Below, piece after piece: positions 55,678-64,000 of a stretch of DNA of 64,000 nt. The stretch covers positions 99,772 to 163,771 of the forward strand of contig NZ_SOZE01000012.1 of the NCBI RefSeq assembly GCF_004519315.1. The letters are read 5' to 3'. The position numbers and the translations under genes were made by a program. Below the pieces are notes generated by a model. The model was given only the letters and a program-made list of their open reading frames with translations, was not told the DNA's origin and did not search any database. The stretch is from Mucilaginibacter psychrotolerans. GTDB lineage: Bacteria; Bacteroidota; Bacteroidia; Sphingobacteriales; Sphingobacteriaceae. Each line of letters opens with the position of its first letter. Positions within the stretch are counted from its first letter, which is position 1.

Positions 55678-55968
55678 GAACGTAGACATTAGGTTTAGTT
55701 TGGTTCAGCCCTGCGCGCCAGCAGTTTTCACACCGCCCGGTCAGGCGTCCACGCCTGACTATATAAGTCTTTCAGCGTCCACGCAGCCGTAGCGGGGGCT
55801 CACTAAAGCCCTTGATTCTCGCAAGCTCAGATGGCTACATATGATTGCAAACAAACATAGACGACTGGTTGGGCGGGAGTACAATTTCCAATTAAATTTA
55901 TTTCGCTTCACCCTTAAACCATTCCGAAATGCCTATGTTTAAGCCTTGTAACCTTAAACAAGCCAATC
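55678..55968. other. intergenic DNA shared with the region before the CAP remnant
   Basis: A hairpin GTCAGGCG-TCCA-CGCCTGAC lies at 55740-55759. The stretch at 55801-55878 (CACTAAAGCCCTTGATTCTC ... CTGGTTGGGCGGGA) is matched at 58069-58147. No gene is seen. It leads into the CAP gene. Confidence 0.65.
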
Positions 55969-56478
55969 ATGACCAAATACTTAATCGCCTGTCTCCTGTT
56001 CATTTCCGCCTACGCCCATGCGCAGGGTACCAACGACGCAACAGGCTCTAAAATATCGGTAGCCGATGCCCAAAAAGTACTTAACCACCATAACATGGCC
56101 CGGAAGGAAGTTGGCGTACAGCCGCTTACCTGGAGCAAAGAACTTTCGGCCTACGCCCAGCAATGGGCCGACCACCTGGCCGCCACCGCAACCTTCTCGC
56201 ACCGCCCCAATAACCAATACGGCGAAAACATTTTCATGGGCAGTAGCAATTACACTCCCTTAGATGCTTCGGAGAGCTGGTACAGCGAAAAGAAGGATTA
56301 CACCTACGGCAAATTCACCGGCAAAGGTGGCACGGGCCATTACACCCAAATGGTTTGGCAAAACACCACGCAGGTTGGCGTAGGCGTAGCCATATCGGCC
56401 AGCGGCGATATCTACGTGGTGGCCAACTACGCACCTGCAGGGAATTATATTGGGGAGCATCCTTATCAGCGGCAGTAA
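55969..56478 (+). CDS. secreted CAP-domain (SCP/PR-1-like) protein
   Basis: The 169-residue protein has a signal peptide (MTKYLIACLLFISAYAHAQ) and a complete CAP domain. Motifs include LNHHNMARKEVGVQPLTW, YAQQWADHLA, the His/Glu cleft residues in SHRPNNQYGENIF and GTGHYTQMVWQNTTQVGVGV. CAP proteins are extracellular; bacterial roles are poorly known. A decayed partial copy lies at 58152-58303, so this is the intact member of a duplicated locus. Confidence 0.9.
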   Translation: MTKYLIACLLFISAYAHAQGTNDATGSKISVADAQKVLNHHNMARKEVGVQPLTWSKELSAYAQQWADHLAATATFSHRPNNQYGENIFMGSSNYTPLDASESWYSEKKDYTYGKFTGKGGTGHYTQMVWQNTTQVGVGVAISASGDIYVVANYAPAGNYIGEHPYQRQ

Positions 56479-56547
56479 GAGAAGTTCAATAAACAAGTGG
56501 TCTGGAGGTGGCGGGCCGGGCAGCGGAGCTATTTATAAATCATTAAC

Positions 56548-56611
56548 CACCATGTCTTTGCGAGGAGCTGCGTTGGGTAAAAGCCATGGGGCGACGCGGC
56601 AATCTCATAGG
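56548..56611 (+). repeat. dispersed repeat CATGTCTTTGCGAGGAGC..., copy A
   Basis: It runs from CACCATGTCTTTGCGAGGAG to GGCAATCTCATAGG. A closely matching copy follows the CAP remnant at 58314-58375. This 'TTTGCGAGGAGC...GGCAATCTC' type is common between genes in this group. Confidence 0.7.
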
Positions 56612-56799
56612 AGAGCGGCGGAATTTCATGCGCCTCTGCATGCGGGCCACAAGTGACACTTGCGGCAGCGGGAAGAATATATAACCGCCATAAGAGGTTG
56701 GTTAAAATTTGTTAAATAGCTGGCACATCTAACTAATAGCTTAATTTTCATTGTAGTTTAGCTAAACAGTTACTAAGTCATCAATAACTAACTTAATCA

Positions 56800-57972
56800 A
56801 TGGCAATGACCTGCTTCGTTAAAAGAATTCTTCAATCCGCTCTCTGCCTTACTGTATTTCTGTATAGCACTACAGTAGACGCACAAATTTCCCGGATTGA
56901 AAATCTACTTAATAAAATAGAAAGTTATAATAACTTTAGCTATCAATCCATAATCAAACGAAAGGATATGAGCGCTGACACTACAGTTGCTCATAACAAG
57001 GAATTATTTTTAAAAGCGCCTCATGACAAGTTATATGGATACCTGTATAGTATAGAAACCGATTACAAAACAGAAAAGTTTCACAAGATAGACTTGTACA
57101 CTGGAGATGGTTTGAATATTTTATCACCCCAAGACAGTACATTCTCCCGAGAGAAAAGGCCCTCTTCCGAATATAGTCGATCACTTATGGGTGGACTAAA
57201 ATTCCTGAGAGATCGTTTTAATAAAAGGCCTTTTAAAATAGCTATGCTTAAAGACACAATTATCAATGCCGTAACCAATTCGCATCTTATTGCAAACGTA
57301 TATGATACGCTCGACAATAACGATCATTTGTACTCAAACAGACATTATTACATTAATAAACAAACAGGTTTACCCAGTTTGATTACAATTAAAGGAAGAT
57401 ATAAATATAACGGACTGGTGAACGACTATTACGATGAGACCCAATATTTTGATTATAAGTTGAACAGAGCTGATATTACTAATGCGAGTTTCGTTATACC
57501 CAAAGGGTTTAAGCCCCCCGCAAATAAAATAACACCCGATTTATTAGCCGTGGGGACTACTGCGCCTGACTGGACGTTGTACGATGCAAATGGAAAGAAG
57601 CTTTCGTTAAGTGAGTTAAAGGGTAAAGTAGTAATGTTAGACTTTTATTTCATTGGTTGTTCAGGATGCATGGCTTCAATAAAGCCACTGAATGTTATAT
57701 ATGAAAAGTATCAAAACAAAGGCTTAATTATAGCAAGCCTAACTGAAAGAGATAGCAGGAAGGCTGTTCTCGACTTCGAGAGACGTTATAAAATCAAATA
57801 CACAAGTTATATTAATGCGGATCAGGTTGTGAAATCATACTATGTCACAGGTTTTCCGACTTTTTATTTTATTGATAAAGAAGGAAAAGTAGGAAACGTA
57901 TTTGTTGGTTACGATGATGATTTTGCAGGGAAAGTAACTTCAATAATTAATGATCTGTTAAGTAAAAAATAA
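56800..57972 (+). CDS. TlpA-like thioredoxin-fold protein, exported
   Basis: The 390-residue protein has a signal-type N-terminus (MAMTCFVKRILQSALCLTVFLYS; M3 is a possible alternative). The N-terminal about 230 residues form an uncharacterised beta-rich domain. The C-terminal thioredoxin domain begins at VGTTAPDWTLYDANGKKLSL and has the redox site GCSGCMASIKP (C-S-G-C) and the cis-Pro region VTGFPTFYFID. It probably acts in disulfide handling in the periplasm. The DNA is clearly more AT-rich than the flanking genes and it is enclosed by two versions of the CAP locus, which suggests later arrival. Confidence 0.88.
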   Translation: MAMTCFVKRILQSALCLTVFLYSTTVDAQISRIENLLNKIESYNNFSYQSIIKRKDMSADTTVAHNKELFLKAPHDKLYGYLYSIETDYKTEKFHKIDLYTGDGLNILSPQDSTFSREKRPSSEYSRSLMGGLKFLRDRFNKRPFKIAMLKDTIINAVTNSHLIANVYDTLDNNDHLYSNRHYYINKQTGLPSLITIKGRYKYNGLVNDYYDETQYFDYKLNRADITNASFVIPKGFKPPANKITPDLLAVGTTAPDWTLYDANGKKLSLSELKGKVVMLDFYFIGCSGCMASIKPLNVIYEKYQNKGLIIASLTERDSRKAVLDFERRYKIKYTSYINADQVVKSYYVTGFPTFYFIDKEGKVGNVFVGYDDDFAGKVTSIINDLLSKK

Positions 57973-58003
57973 AGAGAAATTGTCCTTTAAAGTGAATATA
58001 CCC

Positions 58004-58033
58004 GCCCATTCAGGCGTACCCGCCTGAATGGGC
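58004..58033. terminator. hairpin after the TlpA-like gene
   Basis: GCCCATTCAGGCG-TACC-CGCCTGAATGGGC has perfect 13-bp arms. There is no T tract, so termination is uncertain. A shorter related hairpin precedes the intact CAP gene at 55740-55759. Confidence 0.55.
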
Positions 58034-58151
58034 AAGTTTCTCATCATTCAAGCTGGCGTGTTAAGGCTCCACTAAAGCCCTTGATTTTCGCAAGCTTAAA
58101 CGCTTATATATATTTGTAACAATAGGCAGACTGCTGGTTGGGCGGGAACCG

Positions 58152-58303
58152 ACCGGCAAAGAAATTACACGCAAATGGTTTGGCAAAACACCACACAGGT
58201 AGGCGTAGGCGTAGCCATTTCGGCCAGCGGCGACATCTACGTGGTGGCCAACTATGCCCCTGCGGGGAATTATATTGTGGAGTATCCATACCAGAGGCAG
58301 TAA
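58152..58303 (+). pseudogene. remnant of a second CAP-domain gene
   Basis: The sequence matches the last about 160 bp of the intact CAP gene (56317-56478), including QMVWQNTTQVGVGVAISASG and the stop codon, with high identity. The signal peptide and first two thirds are absent. The DNA upstream (58069-58147) matches the region 5' of the intact gene, so an internal deletion of about 440 bp joined the upstream region to the 3' end. A further 10-bp gap exists near 58161. Confidence 0.88.
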
Positions 58304-58313
58304 ACACTTTACC

Positions 58314-58649
58314 CACCATGTCTTTGCGAGGAGCGGCGTGGGCAAGAGCAAGGGGCGACGTGGCAATCTCATAGGAAAGGAGGCAGTATTCGACCATCCC
58401 CAATATTTGACAATAAAAATTTTGTTAAAATACTTGACGATAGAATTTTTGTCATCAACCCCGCCATCCGCTACAAACCTTACTTCGTGCTGGCTTACGC
58501 TGCCGTTGGGTTTAGGTGGGTCGGGGCTGTTTGTTTTTGGGCACTCCAAAATCAGGCACCTCTCTTCACCTCGTCTTGGCGAGGCACAAAGCAATCATCG
58601 GCAGGATTGGTATGCGGCATGCAAAGTGGCTTTGTGGGGGGGGGGGAGA
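58314..58649. repeat. dispersed repeat copy B and repeat-rich intergenic DNA
   Basis: 58314-58375 matches the repeat at 56548-56611. Further on, CGTCTTGGCGAGGCACAAAG near 58575 is another repeat-like fragment. A run of 11 G residues lies at 58636-58646, directly beyond the stop of the DUF3226 gene. No gene is supported. Confidence 0.6.
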
Positions 58650-59276
58650 CTATGCAAACAATGTACTTAGCCATTCAACGAATAAATGCAGTTCTCTAAC
58701 GTTCTCCGTACTTAAAAATTTAAATGTTATCGCCTGACCCATGGGAATACCTGGCGTCTTCTGCCATGCCAACCAAGTGCTAATGTAACTTTTTTCGATA
58801 TGAACATCTTTACACCTTTGCTTTCCTGATTCCTTCAAAACTCTTAATACGTTTTGGACCTCCGGTGCCAAATCATCGTCAGGTGCTATTAGGTATTTTA
58901 TAAAGTCTTCAATTGCGCCATTTAAATTATTATTTGGCATTATCCAAAGTCCAATGCGAGGTTTATTCGCTTGATTTAAAATAAGTCCTTCTTCCCCAAT
59001 ATCTTCTGGGACTTCATAACCTTGACGTTGCAGCTTAGTCCTTAAGCTATTCCATCTAGAACTTAAATCGGTATCTGCATCGACTATCATGCCTAAGGTT
59101 ATTAAATCTGACCGGAGTAATTCAGCTTCAATCCTAAGCACTAAATTGCTGTAACCTTTTGAGTCTATAACATTAAAGTTTTCCGCAATCTTAAATTTCT
59201 CACAAATACTCCAAACTATATGTAAATCGTCGTTTCCTTCAACCAGAAGCCTTTGTGGGTATGCCTTTTCCAACAT
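58650..59276 (-). CDS. DUF3226 TOPRIM-like protein, second gene of an ATPase module
   Basis: The 208-residue protein fits DUF3226. The TOPRIM-like acidic residues are E13 in RLLVEGNDD and D66/D68 in GMIVDADTD. Other family residues are SRWNSLRTKL, PRIGLWIMPNNN and GAIEDFIKYL. TOPRIM domains of this kind serve as nucleases or nucleotidyl enzymes. It starts 2 bp after the stop of the ATPase gene, so the two are one operon. The same two-part plan (ABC-type ATPase plus TOPRIM effector) is used by PARIS, OLD/Gabija and RloAB-type anti-phage systems. A defence role is inferred, not shown. Confidence 0.85.
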   Translation of the reverse strand: MLEKAYPQRLLVEGNDDLHIVWSICEKFKIAENFNVIDSKGYSNLVLRIEAELLRSDLITLGMIVDADTDLSSRWNSLRTKLQRQGYEVPEDIGEEGLILNQANKPRIGLWIMPNNNLNGAIEDFIKYLIAPDDDLAPEVQNVLRVLKESGKQRCKDVHIEKSYISTWLAWQKTPGIPMGQAITFKFLSTENVRELHLFVEWLSTLFA

Positions 59277-59278
59277 AT

Positions 59279-60436
59279 CTACCTAGTTTCGATGTTAAAT
59301 TTGATGGCGGAAAATAGTGTTTCAGATGTATATTCTATAACTTCAACGTTGTGAGGCCCTTGTTGAAGACGCAAAAGTTGTCCTGTTTTAAAGCTGCTGT
59401 AGTAATTGTAATCATGTGAATCCAAAACAGTTTCGCCAAAGGCCCTTATACAATCATTACTATGCGTAGTAGCAAAAACTTGTACTTCCAGTTTATCGGC
59501 AACGTCAAAAATAACTTTCCATAGTAACCTCTGTACGCTATAATGCAAACCATTTTCAACCTCGTCAATCAATAGATACCCATTTTCACAATTCACTAAT
59601 GACAGGACAATAGTTAATATTCTATTTATCCCATCACCCATACTTTTCAGCGGATAAATAACATCATCCCCTTTTAATTTCACCATTGGGGTTCTGACTA
59701 GTCTACTTACACTTTCATTGGTACTAACAAATGCTATCCTTTCGATGTTAGGTTCAATAATCTTTAACGCGTCAATAATTAAACTTTCTTTATAAGACAA
59801 AGCGACCTTGTCCCATAAACTGGAATTCGTTTCCCTATCAATGTTTTGAGTGTGTACATATTGCAGGTTGGATGGAAAGTCCCGAAACCGCGTGTTTCTC
59901 AATATATCTCTAGTTTCAAAAATCGTAGTTTGTGAGTTTGAATAAATCTCAAAGCCTAAGCGAGCGTTGATAAGACTAGAATATTCAATATCATTTTCTT
60001 CCAGCACTCGCCGCTGCTTAGAAAATATAATCTCCTTATTCGTTTCACTCGTCCTTCTAACTTCTTCATCTATAATTTTTACCGGCTTTATTTCTACACG
60101 ATATTGAGACGGAGATTCCGTGGAAAATAAATCACTTTCCATTTCTCCAATAATAATCGGCTCTTTTAAAGCTCGATTAGTAAATAGGCAAGACACAGCT
60201 TTCTCGAAAGCACCCTCATCAAACGGAGGTCGAACATTCGATATGAATTCCTTTCGATCATCTAATAGTTGTATTAACCATGATATATTCCCTTCGCAGG
60301 CATAAATTGAGATTGCATCTAATAAAGATGATTTTCCACTATTGTTTTTGCCAGTAATTAAATTCACCCTCCCTAATCTCGGAATTGTTAGTTTCGATAA
60401 GTTTCGATAATTTTTTACTATGAGCGATTGGAGCAT
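59279..60436 (-). CDS. AAA/ABC-type ATPase (AAA_15-like), first gene of the module
   Basis: I start at the ATG at 60436 (MLQSLIVKNYRNLSKL); an upstream TTG at 60457 is in frame. The 385-residue ATPase has Walker A at G29-S36 (GKNNSGKSS), a signature-like SMGDGINRIL at about 265, Walker B GYLLIDEVENGLH at about 285-297 and the switch His in FATTHSND. This is the RecF/OLD/SMC-like arrangement of AAA_15 proteins. A TACATTTG -7 box lies at 60455-60462 on the minus strand, without a clear -33 box. Lower GC than the neighbours suggests horizontal origin. Confidence 0.88.
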   Translation of the reverse strand: MLQSLIVKNYRNLSKLTIPRLGRVNLITGKNNSGKSSLLDAISIYACEGNISWLIQLLDDRKEFISNVRPPFDEGAFEKAVSCLFTNRALKEPIIIGEMESDLFSTESPSQYRVEIKPVKIIDEEVRRTSETNKEIIFSKQRRVLEENDIEYSSLINARLGFEIYSNSQTTIFETRDILRNTRFRDFPSNLQYVHTQNIDRETNSSLWDKVALSYKESLIIDALKIIEPNIERIAFVSTNESVSRLVRTPMVKLKGDDVIYPLKSMGDGINRILTIVLSLVNCENGYLLIDEVENGLHYSVQRLLWKVIFDVADKLEVQVFATTHSNDCIRAFGETVLDSHDYNYYSSFKTGQLLRLQQGPHNVEVIEYTSETLFSAIKFNIETR

Positions 60437-61083
60437 ATAAAGATTTTTATAAAACAAATGTAATATAATGACACGAATTTAATTAACCGTATTATATGAA
60501 AGGTTGGATGAAGCATAGAATATTTAGACTCTGTCTGTGTAAATTTATCGGTGTCCGCGTTGCCGTGCTTGAGTTTTAATTGCGCCTTTGATATACGCAA
60601 CCACATCCGCCTGCTCCGTCGCTAATATTCAAATCCGTATATATACATTTCTGCATATATACATTCCCAGCCCCAGCCCTCCCATAAACCCGATTGGCGG
60701 AAAAGCCCGCTTCTATCAGCGGCTTGTACAGAAAGCGGGGCCGAACCCAGCCCAAGCCCCACTATCCCTGCTTTTCAAAAATCAGCAAACATTTTGTAAG
60801 CCTCTATGCTCACATCCTGCCATATCTTTGCACTCTGTTGTAAAATATCCAATCACCACACAGAAAAATAAAACAAACGTAACCGCATTGCAAAGCTCTG
60901 TGCCCTCTGTGCTCACCACCTCGCCAATCTCCGTGAACTCTGTGGTTAAAAGACAAGCTCTCCCCATCCCGCATACATATTTAGTAAATCCCACTAAATA
61001 AAATTGCCCCCTTATATTTATCTTAAAAATAGCTACTTTGGCTACATCATTTATTACTCAGCTAAATTATCTCACATCAGCTC
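60437..61083. other. intergenic, hairpin repeat copy 2
   Basis: About 650 bp without a supported gene. CGCTTCTATCAGCGGCTTG at 60708-60726 repeats the core of the element at 4759-4784, and here GCCCGCTT also pairs with AAGCGGGGC 20 bases on. The promoter of the ATPase gene lies at the left edge. A Bacteroidota promoter for the dehydrogenase gene was not identified. Confidence 0.5.
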
Positions 61084-63795
61084 ATGTTTAAGCCTAAAAA
61101 CCTTTTTAGGGCATTGCCTGCCTTTTTATTACTGGCAGTATGCGCCACAGTTACCTACGCGCAATCGCCAAAAAAACCCGAGGATAACCGCTTTACCAAG
61201 GTGGTGCTGGCGCAGGGCGTGGAAGAGCCCATGCAGTTTCAGATACTGAAGGATGGGCGCGTTATCTACGCCGAGCGCAAAGGCAAAATAAAGCTGTACG
61301 ACCCCAAGACCAACAAAATTACGGTGATTGCCGAGTTTGCCGTGAGCACCAAATACGTTAACAAAAAGGGCGAGGTGAGCGAGGGCGAAGACGGCATGCA
61401 GGGCATCATCCTGGATCCCGACTACGAAACCAACCACTGGATATATGTGTACTACGCCCCCGCCGGCGATGTGGCCAAAAACACGTTGGAACGCTACACC
61501 TGGCTGGGCAAAGACATCCTGCGCAATACCAAAAAAACCGTACTGGATGTACCTACCCAGCGCGAGGAATGCTGCCACGTAGGCGGCGGTATGCTCTTCG
61601 ATAAAGACAAGAACCTGTACTTAAGCACCGGCGATAACACCTTCAGCAGGGCCAGCGATGGTTTTACCCCGCTTGACGAGCGACCGGGCATGTCGCCCGA
61701 GGATTCGCAGAAATCATCAGGCAACACCAACGATTTGCGCGGCAAGATACTGCGCATACACCCCGAAGCTAATGGCACATACACCATACCGCAGGGCAAC
61801 CTGTTTGCCCCCGGCACGCCACAAACCAAACCCGAAATTTATACCATGGGCAACCGCAACCCCTGGCGCTTAACTATCGACAGCAAAACCGGCTGGCTGT
61901 ACTGGGGCGAGGTTGGTCCCGATGGCTCTAAGGACGATTTCGACAAACGCGGCCCGCAATCGTACGACGAATTTAACCAGGCCAAAAAGCCGGGCAACTA
62001 CGGCTGGCCCTATTTTGTGGGCGATAACAAAGCTTACCGCAAGTACGATTTCGCTACGCACCAGTCGGGCGATTTCTTCGATGCCCTAAAGCCCGAGAAC
62101 CACTCGCCAAACAATACGGGTATGATTGCCCTGCCGCCCGCAACGCCTGCTTTTATATGGTATGCCAAGGGCCTGAGCGACAAGTTCCCGCTGATGGAGA
62201 CCGGCGGCAACAGCGCGGTGGGCGGCCCCATTTTCCGTGCTGCCGATTTTAAAGGCGCCAAACGCCCCTTCCCCGATTATTATGAAGGCAAATGGCTCAT
62301 TACCGATTGGGTGCGCGGCTGGGTAAACGTCGTAGAGATTGGCGAAGACGGCACATACAAATCCATGGAACGCTTCCTGCCCGAACTGCGACTGCGCGGC
62401 CCTATCGACATGAAATTCGGCCCGGATGGCGACCTCTATGTGCTGGAATATGGCAATGGCTATTTCAAGAACAACCCCGAAGCAGAACTTATCCGCATAG
62501 AATTCAACGGCGGCAACCGCAAACCGCAGGTGCAGGCCAGGGCCGATAAAAGCGCAGGCGCACTACCATTGAAGGTGGCCCTGTCATCGGCAGGTACCAA
62601 AGATTTCGACGACGACGATGTGCTTACCTACCAATGGACGGTAACCAAAGCCGGCAAGCCCTTCAAAACTTTTAAAGAGCAAAACCCATCGGTAACCTTT
62701 ACCACCTCGGGCGTTTACAAAGCCACCCTTACGGTTACCGACCTTAAGGGCGCCAAAAACAGCACCTCGCTCACCATAAAAGCAGGCAATGAGCCGCCTG
62801 TGGTTGCCGTTACGGTAACCCAGGGCAACAGCAGCTTCTTCTTCCCTGGTAAAACCATCGCCTACAAAATAAACGTGAGCGATAAGGAAGACGGCAGGCT
62901 CAGCAACAAACGCATCCCGGCTTCGCTGGTATCGGTAAGCGCCAATTACCTGTCGGAAGGATATAACATGACGGCTATTGCCCAAAAGCAGCAGGGCGTA
63001 GATGCCACCGCAAGGTTTGCGGCGGGCATGGCGCTCATTGCCAAAAGCGATTGCAAATCCTGCCATGCGGTAAAGGATAAGGTGCTGGGGCCATCCTTCA
63101 TCGCGGTAGCACAAAAATACAAGAACAACCCATCGGCTGTTGCTACGCTGAGTAATAAGATCAAAACCGGTGGCTCGGGCATATGGGGCCATGCGGAGAT
63201 GCCTGCCCATCCTGCTCTTACCAACAATGAGCTGGGTAGCATCGTACGCTATATCATGAGCCTCGGCACACCGCAGAAGACCCAAAAATCTATGCCGGTT
63301 ACGGGCACTTACGTAACTGCGGTACCCAAAGGCGAAAACGATAACGGCAGCTATATCTTACGCGCGGCATATACCGATAAGGGTACAGCAACAGCTGCTG
63401 CATTAACTACCGAGAACCTGCTGGTGCTGCGTGGCTCCTTACTATCACCATCGCAAGCCAACGATGCTAAAGACATGGACTATAACCGCGACAGCACTAT
63501 AGTCGTAGTAAAGAAACCCGGCGCTTACCTCGAGTTCAACAAAATCGACCTGACGGATATCAGGAACGTCGAACTGAAACTACTCCCCCGCGGCCGCGGC
63601 ACCGACCCTCCGGCCACGGTAGAAATACGCCAGGGCAGTGCAGACGGCAAAGTAGTAGGCAGCTTTACCGGCAGCTTCGTGGGCCTCAACAGCCTAAAGG
63701 TGCCCATCAGCGGTGCCGATGGCAAGCAAGATCTTTACCTGGTATTCGCCGGTACGCAGGTTAGGTTGAATGGGGTTAAGTTTAATATAGAGTAG
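61084..63795 (+). CDS. secreted PQQ-type sugar dehydrogenase fused to PKD, cytochrome c and C-terminal binding domain
   Basis: The 903-residue protein has a signal peptide (FRALPAFLLLAVCATVTYAQ). Residues about 35-470 form a glucose/sorbosone dehydrogenase-type propeller (QGIILDPDYETNHWIYVYYAP; MGNRNPWRLTID). A PKD domain follows at about 495-575 (SSAGTKDFDDDDVLTYQWTV). A class I cytochrome c domain has haem site C657-x-x-C660-H661 (CKSCH) and a later Met ligand candidate in GHAEMPAHP. The C-terminal about 165 residues resemble a CBM6-type sandwich. Electrons from sugar oxidation could pass straight to the attached haem. It acts in the periplasm or outside. The sugar is unknown. Confidence 0.9.
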   Translation: MFKPKNLFRALPAFLLLAVCATVTYAQSPKKPEDNRFTKVVLAQGVEEPMQFQILKDGRVIYAERKGKIKLYDPKTNKITVIAEFAVSTKYVNKKGEVSEGEDGMQGIILDPDYETNHWIYVYYAPAGDVAKNTLERYTWLGKDILRNTKKTVLDVPTQREECCHVGGGMLFDKDKNLYLSTGDNTFSRASDGFTPLDERPGMSPEDSQKSSGNTNDLRGKILRIHPEANGTYTIPQGNLFAPGTPQTKPEIYTMGNRNPWRLTIDSKTGWLYWGEVGPDGSKDDFDKRGPQSYDEFNQAKKPGNYGWPYFVGDNKAYRKYDFATHQSGDFFDALKPENHSPNNTGMIALPPATPAFIWYAKGLSDKFPLMETGGNSAVGGPIFRAADFKGAKRPFPDYYEGKWLITDWVRGWVNVVEIGEDGTYKSMERFLPELRLRGPIDMKFGPDGDLYVLEYGNGYFKNNPEAELIRIEFNGGNRKPQVQARADKSAGALPLKVALSSAGTKDFDDDDVLTYQWTVTKAGKPFKTFKEQNPSVTFTTSGVYKATLTVTDLKGAKNSTSLTIKAGNEPPVVAVTVTQGNSSFFFPGKTIAYKINVSDKEDGRLSNKRIPASLVSVSANYLSEGYNMTAIAQKQQGVDATARFAAGMALIAKSDCKSCHAVKDKVLGPSFIAVAQKYKNNPSAVATLSNKIKTGGSGIWGHAEMPAHPALTNNELGSIVRYIMSLGTPQKTQKSMPVTGTYVTAVPKGENDNGSYILRAAYTDKGTATAAALTTENLLVLRGSLLSPSQANDAKDMDYNRDSTIVVVKKPGAYLEFNKIDLTDIRNVELKLLPRGRGTDPPATVEIRQGSADGKVVGSFTGSFVGLNSLKVPISGADGKQDLYLVFAGTQVRLNGVKFNIE

Positions 63796-63810
63796 ATCTG
63801 TCTGAATCAG

Positions 63811-63880
63811 AATTTACAGGATTAGCAGGATTTTCAGAATGTGAACTCCCAAATTCTGCTAATTCTAAAATTCTGTAAAT
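63811..63880. repeat. imperfect inverted repeat after the dehydrogenase gene
   Basis: AATTTACAGGATTAGCAGG and a facing TGCTAATTCTAAAATTCTGT-AAAT are approximate complements with bulges. It lies 15 bp after the stop codon and may serve as a transcript end. The rest of the window to 64000 holds nothing I can identify. Confidence 0.5.
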
Positions 63881-64000
63881 AATGATGTAATAAAAGCATA
63901 GTACAGCATGTGCGGACATCTGCGTAAGCAGCGCCGAAATTTTAATTTAGAGTGATAACTGGAACGTTTCACTATTTAAAAAACTGTACTATGCTAAAGA

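Noticed and set aside
60588..61001. Plus-strand 137-residue frame before the dehydrogenase
   Set aside because: It runs over a repeat element and typical low-complexity intergenic DNA, with no recognisable domain.

Overview
The window looks like chromosomal DNA of a Bacteroidota bacterium of the Sphingobacteriaceae type (Mucilaginibacter/Pedobacter-like). Reasons: promoters of the -33 TTTG / -7 TAnnTTTG kind, a giant secreted protein with a type IX secretion (gliding-motility type) C-terminal domain, a TonB-dependent receptor with a carboxypeptidase-like plug extension, an exosortase N / VIT-protein pair, an arabinose operon headed by a NUDIX-type regulator, and many short palindromic intergenic repeats. 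The species is inferred, not proven. No rRNA, tRNA or CRISPR array was recognised.

Layout. 1-6.7 kb: a broken TPR-type gene, a stand-alone response regulator, a large CheB-CheR-PAS-histidine kinase fusion, a NIPSNAP protein and small hypotheticals. 6.8-17.8 kb: an L-arabinose locus on the plus strand: NUDIX-family regulator, araB, araD, a GH27 glycosidase whose active site suggests beta-L-arabinopyranosidase, araA, a Na+/sugar symporter, then (after a strong terminator) a GH78 alpha-L-rhamnosidase. Together they fit plant cell-wall side-chain degradation. 17.9-33.1 kb: a metallophosphoesterase, a 3.57-kilo-residue surface protein (two six-bladed NHL propellers plus 27 cadherin-like beta-sandwich domains), and a divergent TonB-dependent receptor.

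33.2-42 kb: minus-strand membrane genes (HupE/UreJ-like, MpaB-like oxygenase, DUF2809), exosortase N and its VIT/PEP substrate flanked by long intergenic palindromes, and a regulator/membrane-protein pair. 42.0-43.5 kb: dispersed repeats, including an approx. 0.7-kb element with 32-bp inverted ends enclosing five palindromic units, next to two paralogous XRE regulators. 43.9-51.4 kb: an AraC regulator divergent from a phytanoyl-CoA dioxygenase-like gene, a secreted esterase, a DUF2339/DUF3999 pair and a VapC-type toxin with a small antitoxin.

51.5-55.7 kb: an NAD salvage locus (NrtR-like regulator, NadM-Nudix, NadV, PRPP synthetase) with an unusually clear promoter/operator. 55.9-60.5 kb: accessory DNA: a CAP-domain gene, an AT-rich TlpA-like gene, a decayed second copy of the CAP locus, and a two-gene ATPase + TOPRIM-like (DUF3226) module that resembles known anti-phage architectures. 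61.1-63.8 kb: a secreted sugar dehydrogenase fused to PKD, cytochrome c and a C-terminal carbohydrate-binding-like domain.

Best candidates for something new: the ATPase/DUF3226 module, the palindrome array beside the XRE pair, the NAD-salvage operator, and the GH27 enzyme embedded in the ara operon between inverted repeats.
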